Positions 1-7,515 of a stretch of 10,897 bases of DNA are shown in pieces. The notes below the pieces were generated by a model. That model saw only the letters and a list, made by a program, of their open reading frames with translations, ran no database searches and was not told where the DNA came from. Positions within the stretch are counted from its first letter, which is position 1; every line of letters begins with the position of its first letter. Source of the stretch: Flavobacteriaceae bacterium (lineage in GTDB: Bacteria > Bacteroidota > Bacteroidia > Flavobacteriales > Flavobacteriaceae); assembly GCA_002713705.1 (NCBI GenBank), contig PAUJ01000009.1, forward strand, positions 1 to 10,897. The letters are read 5' to 3'. Made by a program: the position numbers and the translations under genes.

Positions 1-20
1 TAACCGTTTTATTGTTTTAG

Positions 21-93
<73 letters not shown>

Positions 94-163
94 AGATTAT
101 CTAAAAAAATTTACTTAGCTTTTAACTTTCGGTCCATAATGCCGACTAAATCATTTCGGATTG

Positions 164-193
164 TAAAGATACAATCAATTTGGAACTTGACAA
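164..193 (-). promoter_or_regulatory. Promoter for the tRNA-fMet gene
   Basis: On the minus strand, TTG (complement of 191-193) is followed after exactly 19 bases by TATCTTTA (complement of 164-171). This matches the Bacteroidota vegetative sigma consensus TTG-N19-TAnnTTTG except at the last base. Transcription would begin near position 157-160, leaving a 5' leader of about 65 bases to be removed by RNase P. It is the best promoter match in the window. Confidence 0.7.
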
Positions 194-196
194 GTT
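184..196. repeat. Short palindrome between divergent promoters
   Basis: AACTTG-A-CAAGTT is a perfect inverted repeat with a one-base centre. It places a TTG triplet on each strand. The minus-strand TTG (191-193) is the upstream box of the tRNA promoter. The plus-strand TTG (187-189) lies 24 bases before the TATCTTTG box of the divergent gene, which is longer than the usual spacing. It could be an operator or simply the result of two facing upstream boxes; the sequence does not decide. Confidence 0.4.
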
Positions 197-213
197 TTTA
201 TTTTAATATTTTA

Positions 214-221
214 TATCTTTG
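214..221 (+). promoter_or_regulatory. -7 box of the AsmA-like gene promoter
   Basis: TATCTTTG matches the Bacteroidota -7 consensus TAnnTTTG exactly and lies 33 bases before the ATG at 255. At the ideal 19-base distance there is only a T-rich stretch (about 192-201) and no clear TTG. Transcription would start near 226, giving a leader of about 30 bases that ends in an A-rich stretch before the start codon. Confidence 0.5.
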
Positions 222-254
222 ATTTACATAGATTTTTTTTAAAAAAAAACCATT

Positions 255-1850
255 ATGTCAAAACGAAAACGTACTTTACTGATTATCATAGGAATCGTAT
301 TAACAGCTTTATTAATCCTAAGTTTTTATGCTAACTCGATCATTAAAAATAAGATTGAGGCTTTATTAAAAGAAAAAATGCCAGAGCATATAGAACTCCT
401 TTATAATGATATTGCTGTTCAATCACTAACAGGTACCATCTCTATTGAAAATCCTAATTTGCTAATAAAAGTAAAAGACAGTAAGCTTACACAAACTCAA
501 TTAACTATGAAAAAGTTAGTAGTTGGTAATGTTAGTTATTGGGATTATTTAATCAATGGTCAAATACATGTAGGAAATATTGAATTTAAAGATTTAGAAA
601 CTATTTATTTCAAAAATCGCTTAACTCAATTAAAAGACACAGCTTCCACAAAAAAAGAAAATAAGCTACTCAACTCCATTAAAATTGATAAATTAAATAT
701 AGAAAATGCTTCAGCTATTGTTTATGACGAAACAAAAGACTCCCTATTTGTGTCTTTAAAAAACACTACTATTTTAATTAAAGATATAGCATTAAATGAA
801 TCTTCAAAATCTAATTTAATACCTTTTAAATATAAAAGCATAAAAATGGAAACAGATTCTATTTTTTATAAAACTAGCATCTACGAAAATATCAACTTAA
901 AGCATCTCTTGTTTGAGGACCAAAAATTAACACTTCATGGCTTTAACTATAAAAATAAATACTCAAAAAAAGAGTATGAGAAACTTTTAATTATTCAAAG
1001 AGATTATTACGATGTAACTGTTGAAAAATTAATTATTAATGAGCTTGCAGTAGGCAAAGAAAATGATTCAATTTTTTTAAAAACAAATCTAATTTCTATT
1101 GACAAAGCAAGTGCAGCTATCTATCGGGATAAGTTTGAAAAAGAGGAAGATCTTAGGTTAAAAAAACTGTATAGTAGAGCCATACGGGAATTACCAATAA
1201 AACTAACGGTAGATTCAGTTTCAGTTAAAAATAGTACCATTGAGTATTCAGAGAAGTTACTCAAACAATATCAAGCAGGCCTGCTTACGATTAAAATTAA
1301 TAATGGCGGGATCACAAATGTTAGCAATACCTATTCTTCTCCAGAAAGAACAGTCATTATTGTTGATGGAATTTTCATGAAAGAGACTCCTTTCAATGCA
1401 AATTGGTCTTTTGATATTAATAATACTGATGATCAATTTAAATTTATAGGTCATGTTGGAAAATTAGAACTTTCTGATATGAATGTATTTTTAACTCCCT
1501 TATTAAATGCCAAAGTCAAAGGAGAAGTTATAGCATCTAATTTTACAATTAACGGTAATTTTGATGAATCGGTAATAAATATAAGTCAAGAGTTTAAAGA
1601 TGTGGATGTCACACTTTTAAACAAGAAGAAGAAGGAGAAAGAACTTTTATCTGCTGTGGCTAATGCTGTTTTAAATGATAATAGTGGGGAAAAAGGAAAT
1701 CTTTTTCATAATGCAACTACACAAGCTAAAAGAGACCGTACAAAATCATTTTTTAATTATTTAGCAAAAAACTTAATAAATGGCGTAAAAGTGAATTTTT
1801 TAAGAAAAAACAATACTGTGACAAAAGAAAAAAAGAAAAAACGCAATTAG
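255..1850 (+). CDS. Membrane-anchored AsmA/DUF748-like envelope protein
   Basis: This 531-residue protein begins with a basic MSKRKR and one hydrophobic helix (about residues 8-28), so it is probably anchored in the inner membrane with the rest in the periplasm. The body is rich in alternating hydrophobic/polar beta strands with recurring patterns, for example IKIDKLNIENA at 142-152 and LTVDSVSVKNS at 317-327, plus DS(I/L)F strands near 162, 201 and 271. The section around 418-455 (KVKGEVIASNFTINGNF, then a short helix) resembles the late part of AsmA/DUF748 proteins. These families form beta-groove bridges that move or organise lipids between envelope layers; that role here is inference. The tail is very lysine-rich (about 517-530). 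The ATG at 255 is preferred because it gives the complete anchor and follows a promoter at a suitable distance. The gene is monocistronic, diverges from tRNA-fMet, and its stop overlaps that of the convergent ABC-F gene. The family call rests on pattern, not on a search. Confidence 0.75.
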   Translation: MSKRKRTLLIIIGIVLTALLILSFYANSIIKNKIEALLKEKMPEHIELLYNDIAVQSLTGTISIENPNLLIKVKDSKLTQTQLTMKKLVVGNVSYWDYLINGQIHVGNIEFKDLETIYFKNRLTQLKDTASTKKENKLLNSIKIDKLNIENASAIVYDETKDSLFVSLKNTTILIKDIALNESSKSNLIPFKYKSIKMETDSIFYKTSIYENINLKHLLFEDQKLTLHGFNYKNKYSKKEYEKLLIIQRDYYDVTVEKLIINELAVGKENDSIFLKTNLISIDKASAAIYRDKFEKEEDLRLKKLYSRAIRELPIKLTVDSVSVKNSTIEYSEKLLKQYQAGLLTIKINNGGITNVSNTYSSPERTVIIVDGIFMKETPFNANWSFDINNTDDQFKFIGHVGKLELSDMNVFLTPLLNAKVKGEVIASNFTINGNFDESVINISQEFKDVDVTLLNKKKKEKELLSAVANAVLNDNSGEKGNLFHNATTQAKRDRTKSFFNYLAKNLINGVKVNFLRKNNTVTKEKKKKRN

Positions 1851-3763
1851 TTGATTGAATCAATTTCTTCAGTGACTAATCCCCAATTTTCCATTAGCTT
1901 TTCTAACTCTTTTTTCTTCTGTTGGTAGGTATCAAAAAAGTTAGGTTTTAATATTGTTTCTTCGTAATTAATTGAAAGCTCAAAATCTATATCTTTAATT
2001 TCCTTTTCAAGTTTAGTGATAGATGCTTCTGTTTTACTAAGCCTATTGTTTAAAGATTTAATCTTTTTTTGATTTACATAATTCTCTTTACTCGATGATT
2101 TATTATCTTTTTCAGCAGCAACAGTTTTAGTTCTCTTTTCTGCTTCCCGCATATTTTGAATATTTCTCTGTTCTAAATAATAATCTATATCTCCCAAATA
2201 CTCTTTTATATCGCGATCCTTAAATTCATAAATTTTAGAAGTTAATCCTTGTAAAAAATCCCTGTCGTGAGAAACTAATAATAAGGTTCCTTCAAACTTT
2301 ATCAATGCTTCTTTTAAAACATTTTTAGATTTAATGTCGAGGTGATTCGTTGGTTCATCCATTACTAATACATTAAATGGCTGCAGTAATAATTTTGCCA
2401 ATGCTAGGCGATTACGCTCTCCACCTGAAAGCACCCTAACGTATTTATCAACATCATCGCCTCTAAACAAAAAAGATCCTAAAATATCTCGTACTTTAAT
2501 TCGATTCTTTTCATTAGCAGCATCAATCATAGTTTCCAAAACGGTCTTAGACCCGTCTAAATAATCAGCCTGATTTTGAGCAAAATATCCGATTTCTACG
2601 TTATGACCTAAATTTAGCTGCCCACTATAGGAAATATCTCCAACGATACATTTTGCAAGTGTGGATTTGCCTTGTCCATTCTGTCCAACAAAAGCTATTT
2701 TACTATTTCTTTCTAATAATAAACTTACCTCATGAAGCACCTTTTTATCATCGTAATTTTTAGAAACATTTTCTATTTCAATAACTACTTTTCCAGGAAC
2801 AACAGAAATAGGAAAACTCAAAGACATGACACTATTGTCGTCTTCATCCACTTCAATTCTATCAATCTTGTCTAGTTTTTTTATTAAAGACTGAGCCATT
2901 GTTGCCTTAGATGCTTTTGCTCTAAATTTTTCAATTAATTTTTCTGTTTGCTCTATTTGCTTTTGCTGATTTTTTTGAGTTGCTATTTGCTGCGCTCTCA
3001 ATTCTTTTCTCAACACTAAGTATTCTGTATAAGGTTTATTATAATCGTAAATTCTACCAAGTGAAATTTCAATAGTACGGTTGGTGATATTGTCTAAAAA
3101 CATTTTATCGTGAGAAACAATAACTATTGCGCCTGCATAATTTTTTAAAAAATCTTCCAACCATAAAATAGATTCAATATCTAAATGATTTGTTGGCTCA
3201 TCTAATAATAAAATATCATTATTTTGCAGTAATAACTTTGCCAATTCAATTCGCATTCTCCAACCTCCAGAAAAAGTATCGGTAGCCATATTAAAATCTT
3301 CACGTTGAAAACCTAAACCTTGTAACACACGTTCTGTGTCTCCTTGGTAATTATAACCTCCGTGAATTTCATATTGATGCTGAACATCATTTAAGTCGAC
3401 CATTAATTGATGATAGCTTTCACTTTCATAATCGGTGCGTTCCGCTAATTGATTATTAATGTTTTCTAACTGATTTTCTAATTGTTTAATTAATTTAAAA
3501 GCTTCATACGCCTCTTCAAGTACCGTTCTACCCTTAACAAAATCTATATCCTGCTTTAAAAAACCAATTGAAATTTGTTTGTCGGAAGCAATTTGTCCTG
3601 TATCATATTCTTGTTCCCCAGATAATATTTTTAATAAAGTAGATTTCCCAGCACCATTTTTACCGACTAATCCTACCCGATCTCCCGAGCGCAACTGAAA
3701 AGTAATTCCTGAAAATAAATCGTCTCCTTGAAAAGATACGGTAAGATTATGAATGTTGAGCAT
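1847..3763 (-). CDS. ABC-F family ATPase (ribosome-associated, YheS/Uup-like)
   Basis: This 638-residue soluble protein has two ABC cassettes and no membrane segments, the layout of ABC-F translation factors. Cassette 1 has Walker A GKNGAGKST (34-42), signature SGGWR (165-169), Walker B LLLLDEP (185-190) with TNHLD, and switch His218. Cassette 2 has Walker A GQNGQGKST (360-368), signature LSGGER (445-450), Walker B VLVMDEP (465-471) and switch His499. All catalytic residues, including both glutamates after the Walker B Asp (E189, E470), are present. The charged linker at about 240-325 corresponds to the segment that contacts P-site tRNA in this family. A helical, Lys/Glu-rich C-terminal extension follows (about 560-625). 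Signature SGGWRMR and total length resemble E. coli YheS. Members bind the ribosomal E site and relieve stalling; some give antibiotic resistance, but nothing here marks it as a resistance type. It follows the FAD oxidoreductase gene by 54 bases and may be co-transcribed with it. No terminator separates it from the convergent neighbour. Confidence 0.95.
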   Translation of the reverse strand: MLNIHNLTVSFQGDDLFSGITFQLRSGDRVGLVGKNGAGKSTLLKILSGEQEYDTGQIASDKQISIGFLKQDIDFVKGRTVLEEAYEAFKLIKQLENQLENINNQLAERTDYESESYHQLMVDLNDVQHQYEIHGGYNYQGDTERVLQGLGFQREDFNMATDTFSGGWRMRIELAKLLLQNNDILLLDEPTNHLDIESILWLEDFLKNYAGAIVIVSHDKMFLDNITNRTIEISLGRIYDYNKPYTEYLVLRKELRAQQIATQKNQQKQIEQTEKLIEKFRAKASKATMAQSLIKKLDKIDRIEVDEDDNSVMSLSFPISVVPGKVVIEIENVSKNYDDKKVLHEVSLLLERNSKIAFVGQNGQGKSTLAKCIVGDISYSGQLNLGHNVEIGYFAQNQADYLDGSKTVLETMIDAANEKNRIKVRDILGSFLFRGDDVDKYVRVLSGGERNRLALAKLLLQPFNVLVMDEPTNHLDIKSKNVLKEALIKFEGTLLLVSHDRDFLQGLTSKIYEFKDRDIKEYLGDIDYYLEQRNIQNMREAEKRTKTVAAEKDNKSSSKENYVNQKKIKSLNNRLSKTEASITKLEKEIKDIDFELSINYEETILKPNFFDTYQQKKKELEKLMENWGLVTEEIDSIN

Positions 3764-3817
3764 CTAAAAAATATTTTTTGCAAAGATGCTTATTTTTTTT
3801 ACAAAAAAAAGCACCAA

Positions 3818-4888
3818 TTACCATTTGTAACACCTTTTTATATCGATCTCTTTAGGAAGCTCTATATCGTTTTCAATATAATTATAAAGGCTCTTAGCTA
3901 GAGAGGGAGCAGATGTAATTCCTCGAGTACCCAAACCATTAAAAAACACTTTATTTTCACAATCTAACAAAGTCCCTAAAAAAGGACGTCGATCTCTAGT
4001 TGTGGGTCTAATTCCAGCAACTTGATCTACAACTTCAAAGTTACAGTTTATAATAGTTTTTAGTTTATTAATCATTTCTTCTTTCGCATTTTGAGTTGTC
4101 TTTACAGAATGATCTTCTCGATCGTAGGTTGCGCCAACCTTATACAAATCCTTAGTCAATGGAATCATAAAAAGAGAGGTTTTAAGCATAGAATATAGCT
4201 TTAATTCTGGGGATTTTATATATATATACTCTCCTTTATTTGGGATAAGTAAAGGCGCATTACTAATTTTTGTTTTACTTGGGAAATAAGGATTAATTTT
4301 AGCAGACACCCCTTCACAAAAAACTATTTTTTTAGAAATAACATCTTTATAAAATACTTCATCGATAGTTACCCGAAGAGAATTGTAATTAAAAACTTCA
4401 TTTTTTAATTGTTTTTTATTGAGTAGGTAGTTTTTATAATTTTCAATCAACACGACTGGATTAATCTTTCCAGTATTGTTTACTTCACCAAAACCAAAAG
4501 GTGCATTGATATTTAGATTTTTATTTTTAATTACTTTAGGTTTTAAAAAGAATTCTAATTCCTTTTTATCACTTGCTACCATCCAGTTATTTTGTTCTTC
4601 AATACTATTAAAAATTCTTAACATTGACATTTTTTCAAACAATGGAATTCCTAATTTAATCGCTAATTTTTCATAAAATTTAATGGAGGATTCCAAGTGT
4701 TCTTTAGCATTCCAAACTGGAGTAAATCTTTTTAAAACAACAGGATTAATAACTCCTGCAGAAACCTTGGTTGACGAAACTTTCCCCGTGTCATAAACGA
4801 TAAATGTTTTTTTTTTCTTTTCTAGTTCTTCACAGAATGTGATTCCAGCTATTCCTAATCCTACAACGATATAGTCAATTTCTTTCAT
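3818..4888 (-). CDS. FAD-dependent oxidoreductase, DAO family (MnmC C-domain/glycine oxidase-like)
   Basis: This 356-residue protein starts with a Rossmann dinucleotide motif GLGIAG (10-15) right after the first strand (DYIVVG), ending in the acidic strand YDTG (32-35). The mid-domain strand VFCEG (189-193) is the usual second FAD contact. The C-terminal signature GIRPTTRDRRPFLG (292-305), followed by GLGTRGITSAP (318-328), is typical of DAO-superfamily amine oxidases such as glycine oxidase, ThiO and the oxidase half of MnmC. There is no signal peptide, so it is cytosolic. FAD-dependent oxidation of a secondary amine is likely; the substrate cannot be read. The tRNA-modifying MnmC(o) activity, which removes the carboxymethyl group from cmnm5(s2)U34, is one possibility, since standalone MnmC(o)-type proteins are known. 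The ATG is fixed because the FAD motif begins within ten residues of it. The gene lies after the gld terminator, with its own -7 box abutting the start codon. Confidence 0.85.
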   Translation of the reverse strand: MKEIDYIVVGLGIAGITFCEELEKKKKTFIVYDTGKVSSTKVSAGVINPVVLKRFTPVWNAKEHLESSIKFYEKLAIKLGIPLFEKMSMLRIFNSIEEQNNWMVASDKKELEFFLKPKVIKNKNLNINAPFGFGEVNNTGKINPVVLIENYKNYLLNKKQLKNEVFNYNSLRVTIDEVFYKDVISKKIVFCEGVSAKINPYFPSKTKISNAPLLIPNKGEYIYIKSPELKLYSMLKTSLFMIPLTKDLYKVGATYDREDHSVKTTQNAKEEMINKLKTIINCNFEVVDQVAGIRPTTRDRRPFLGTLLDCENKVFFNGLGTRGITSAPSLAKSLYNYIENDIELPKEIDIKRCYKW

Positions 4889-4892
4889 TTTA

Positions 4893-4900
4893 CAAATATA
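4893..4900 (-). promoter_or_regulatory. -7 box of the FAD oxidoreductase gene
   Basis: TATATTTG on the minus strand is an exact TAnnTTTG match. Only four bases (TAAA) separate it from the ATG at 4888, so transcription would start at or within a base or two of the start codon, producing a leaderless or near-leaderless mRNA. The upstream box would fall in the T run of the neighbouring terminator rather than on a TTG, so the promoter is incomplete by consensus. Confidence 0.4.
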
Positions 4901-4913
4901 CTTTCTTCCTCAT

Positions 4914-4944
4914 AAAAAAAGCCCTGAAACTAAAGTTTCAGGGC
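4914..4944 (-). terminator. Intrinsic terminator of the gldKLMN operon
   Basis: A perfect 10-bp stem GCCCTGAAAC/GTTTCAGGGC with a TAAA loop (4921-4944) is followed on the minus strand by seven U residues (complement of 4914-4920). It begins 27 bases past the gldN stop codon. The other strand has the same hairpin with a shorter UUUU tail, but no plus-strand gene ends here. It separates the gld operon from the FAD oxidoreductase gene. Confidence 0.93.
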
Positions 4945-4971
4945 TTTTAATTTATTTACAAAATTACTTTG

Positions 4972-5874
4972 TTAGTAATTCCACATATCAATTTCAATAT
5001 TTCTAATGGACTCTTTAATTCTATCTGATTCCATTAATTGCATCAATGCATTATCATTGATGTAATCGTTAATCTGTCTATCTCCTAAATCATTGTCTTC
5101 TTTATATATCACAGCATTAAATCTTCTTGAATTTAATAAATGATCATACGAAATAGGTCTTGAAGTATTTTTCCTGTTAAAAGCTTTTGCTTTATGTAAC
5201 ACCTCCCGTGCAGAAGGGAACCAAATCCAAAACAACTCAACTTTAGTATCTGATGCTGCATCTGGAAATGCTTTTGAACGTGCTTCATTAGCAACCGGAG
5301 CTAATCCTAATAATCGGTATTTAAGATCTCCTGAACGCTTATCCAAGTACCAAGTGCCTCGTATTCTCCACTCTTCAATATCAGCAGCATCCAATGTAAA
5401 CTTACGAATGTATTGAGGATCTATGGCCTCTCCAGCATTGAATTGAGAAATACCTAAATCTGTTGTATCTGAATATACCAAAGATGCTTCAATATCATTT
5501 AAGGTTCTTTTTTCAGTAAAATAAGAATCTGCATACAAATTCTCTATTGTTTGATTTTTGATGTTTTTAATTAAAACATCATATAAAGAACGTCTTTCCA
5601 AACCAATGTTATTGGTGTCTATCGGGTAATATAATGGGAAGTTTACACGCTCATCAAGATCAATGATTTCCCAAGTAGATTTAGACCATAAAATATCACG
5701 GTCATCAATAAAACCATAAGGCAATGGACTATCATTGTCATAAGCTAATTGATCTTCGGTTTTTACACCAATCTCCTCAGGCGTCTTTGCATTAAGTACA
5801 TTCAGTTGAGCAAAAACACTAACTGATGTCATCAATAAACAAAAAACACTCAAAACAACATTTTTAATATTCAT
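4972..5874 (-). CDS. gldN: Gliding motility/T9SS periplasmic ring protein GldN
   Basis: This 300-residue exported protein has an N-terminal signal peptide with hydrophobic core at about 5-20 and probable cleavage after VFA (A22/Q23). The mature part matches GldN/PorN in its characteristic stretches: DDRDILWSKSTWEIIDLDERVNFPLYYP is spread over residues 57-84, a RRSLYDVL helix follows (94-101), then an EEWRIRGTWYLDK strand block (167-179) and VELFWIWFPSAREVL (212-226). GldN partners with the lipoprotein GldK to form the large periplasmic ring beneath the outer membrane and contacts the tip of GldM. It is required for secretion and gliding in model flavobacteria. It follows gldM by 17 bases and is the last gene before the operon terminator. 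It looks intact, with no membrane anchor or cysteines of note, and is slightly shorter than some homologues such as PorN. Confidence 0.96.
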   Translation of the reverse strand: MNIKNVVLSVFCLLMTSVSVFAQLNVLNAKTPEEIGVKTEDQLAYDNDSPLPYGFIDDRDILWSKSTWEIIDLDERVNFPLYYPIDTNNIGLERRSLYDVLIKNIKNQTIENLYADSYFTEKRTLNDIEASLVYSDTTDLGISQFNAGEAIDPQYIRKFTLDAADIEEWRIRGTWYLDKRSGDLKYRLLGLAPVANEARSKAFPDAASDTKVELFWIWFPSAREVLHKAKAFNRKNTSRPISYDHLLNSRRFNAVIYKEDNDLGDRQINDYINDNALMQLMESDRIKESIRNIEIDMWNY

Positions 5875-5891
5875 AAAATAAATTTTTTATT

Positions 5892-7466
5892 CTAGTTTGT
5901 TAATTCAACAAAGACTGGAGTAATTCTAGGCAACTTATAACTTGAATTTCCTGCAATTTTTGCATTTATATCAAATATCTGAACCGTCTCTCCCCTTTTT
6001 GCTCTTTTTAAAGCTCCTTTTGCTTGTGCATTTAATTTATCTCCAGAAACTGTAACTGTAGGTTGTCCTGCTACTTTAAAACTAAAACCTGTTACTTTAA
6101 GTTTAAGATCAAAATCAAAATCTAGTAACATAGCTCCAACACTTGAAATCTCTAAACCTTGACGTTGCATACGTACAGGCCCTCCATTACCATCTTCTCC
6201 TCGGATGGTACCTGTTGGTCTTGGTATGTCTTTAATTCTAAAAACTTTACTAGATGGAAATGATTTTCCATCAATAGTTCCAGTTACATTAATTTTAACT
6301 TCCCTTCCTTTTACAGTGGTAACATCCATGATATATGAACTACCAGAACCTCTTGATAATCCTGGAGCATTTGCATTTACATTATTATTAGGAACTCCGT
6401 CCATAGAAATGGTTAATGGATTTTTTACTCCTCTAAAGACAACATTCATTTTATCTGCTGAAATAGTTGCAGAATTAGGAGGAGATATCGTTGAGAATGA
6501 CCTACTTACAGGCACATCAGTTTCTTTTCCATCTTCTAGAAAAACTAGTTTCCCTTCTAATTTGTGTTCACCTGCATTACCTGCACTTACAGCTAAAACA
6601 ACTCTACCACCCTCAAAAGAAAAATCTTTTCCTTGTTCTAATTTTCTACCATCTAAAGTTAATTCAGCCCTATTTGGAACAGTTTTGTCATCTACACGAC
6701 CTAAAACGATAGCTCCATCAAATACTTCACCGGTATAATAAGCAGATTTTGGCGACTCTAAAAGCGTTGTATATTGTGACATCGCTAAAGCGGAAGCTTG
6801 CTGACCTGCTAGTATTTTAGAAAGTAATTCACTACTGTTAGATTTGATATCGGTTTGTATCTGAGTTAGCTTTGTCAAAGAAGCAATCATTGGAAAACCT
6901 TCAAAATTATAGTTTAGCCAATTTATTTTCTCTCCATCTCTATTTATTACTGGTTCTGTAGAAAAATTACTTTCTATGGATGCTCCTACACTTGGATATT
7001 CTTCTCCAAAAAGCGCAAGCATTCCAGTGCGATAATCGTTCATTTCAGCTAAAAACTCTTTACCCCCAGGTTTTAAATTATCTCCTTGGAAAAATTTAGT
7101 ATCTAAAAAATCTGGCTGATCTTGTACTTCATAATTGTCAACATCGTCAGCTTTTACCGTTTTCATCATTTCGGATTTAAGATTCACTAAATAGCTATCA
7201 AGTTTATCAGTAATAATAACTGCCTGATCTGCCTTAGCTTTTACTGCAGCATATTGCTCTGGCTGATCTTTAGCCTTTATAGCTAAACTAGCATAAAAAG
7301 CTTCATTTCTTGATTGGGTTGCTGTATTTGCAATAGTAAGTTTCGTATTTAACAAACCAAAAGCAGATAATACTTCTTTTGACATATTTAAAGCTAACAT
7401 TGCAATGAAAACCAAATACATTAGGTTAATCATTTTTTGTCTTGGGGATAGATTTCCTCCTGCCAT
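5892..7466 (-). CDS. gldM: T9SS/gliding motor protein GldM
   Basis: This 524-residue protein has a short cytosolic N-terminus, one transmembrane helix (about 12-28) and a long periplasmic part. The N-terminus, MAGGNLSPRQKMINLMYLV, is the classic GldM signature and keeps Arg9, which in the Flavobacterium johnsoniae motor pairs with the essential GldL glutamate. By analogy with solved GldM/PorM structures, the periplasmic part divides into a helical D1 (about 36-230) and three beta domains D2-D4 (about 235-325, 330-415, 418-524); boundaries are estimates. GldM forms a dimeric shaft that carries rotation or conformational change from the GldL pentamer to the GldK/GldN ring. The gene follows gldL by 49 bases and precedes gldN by 17, preceded by an A-rich ribosome binding region (AAAAAGAAATTAAA). 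No truncation is seen. A long open frame on the opposite strand at 6205-6738 is a shadow of this gene. Confidence 0.97.
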   Translation of the reverse strand: MAGGNLSPRQKMINLMYLVFIAMLALNMSKEVLSAFGLLNTKLTIANTATQSRNEAFYASLAIKAKDQPEQYAAVKAKADQAVIITDKLDSYLVNLKSEMMKTVKADDVDNYEVQDQPDFLDTKFFQGDNLKPGGKEFLAEMNDYRTGMLALFGEEYPSVGASIESNFSTEPVINRDGEKINWLNYNFEGFPMIASLTKLTQIQTDIKSNSSELLSKILAGQQASALAMSQYTTLLESPKSAYYTGEVFDGAIVLGRVDDKTVPNRAELTLDGRKLEQGKDFSFEGGRVVLAVSAGNAGEHKLEGKLVFLEDGKETDVPVSRSFSTISPPNSATISADKMNVVFRGVKNPLTISMDGVPNNNVNANAPGLSRGSGSSYIMDVTTVKGREVKINVTGTIDGKSFPSSKVFRIKDIPRPTGTIRGEDGNGGPVRMQRQGLEISSVGAMLLDFDFDLKLKVTGFSFKVAGQPTVTVSGDKLNAQAKGALKRAKRGETVQIFDINAKIAGNSSYKLPRITPVFVELTN

Positions 7467-7515
7467 TTTAATTTCTTTTTAAGAATTAATATTATAATTA
7501 CAGTTAAAAACCGTC

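Noticed and set aside
142..159. Stem CCGA/TCGG in the tRNA leader as a riboswitch-like element
   Set aside because: Four pairs with a ten-base loop match no known leader RNA and could occur by chance.
1851..1863. Palindrome TTGATTGAATCAA at the convergent gene ends as a terminator
   Set aside because: The stem is short and AT-only apart from one pair, the loop is tight, there is no following U tract of length, and it lies in the last codons of the ABC-F gene.
3781..3788. CATCTTTG on the minus strand as -7 box of the ABC-F gene
   Set aside because: The first base differs from TAnnTTTG, and the nearest TTG (complement of 3802-3804) is only 13 bases away. The gene may be read through from the FAD oxidoreductase gene. 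Kept as a weak possibility only.
6205..6738. 177-codon open frame on the plus strand inside gldM
   Set aside because: It is antisense to a highly conserved gene, has no promoter or ribosome binding signal, and its residue make-up (Ser/Leu/Thr/Pro rich) is what the complement of gldM codons produces.
7501..7513. Small hairpin just after gldL as an attenuator
   Set aside because: The stem is only five pairs including a G-U, with a three-base loop and no U run after it; too weak to claim.
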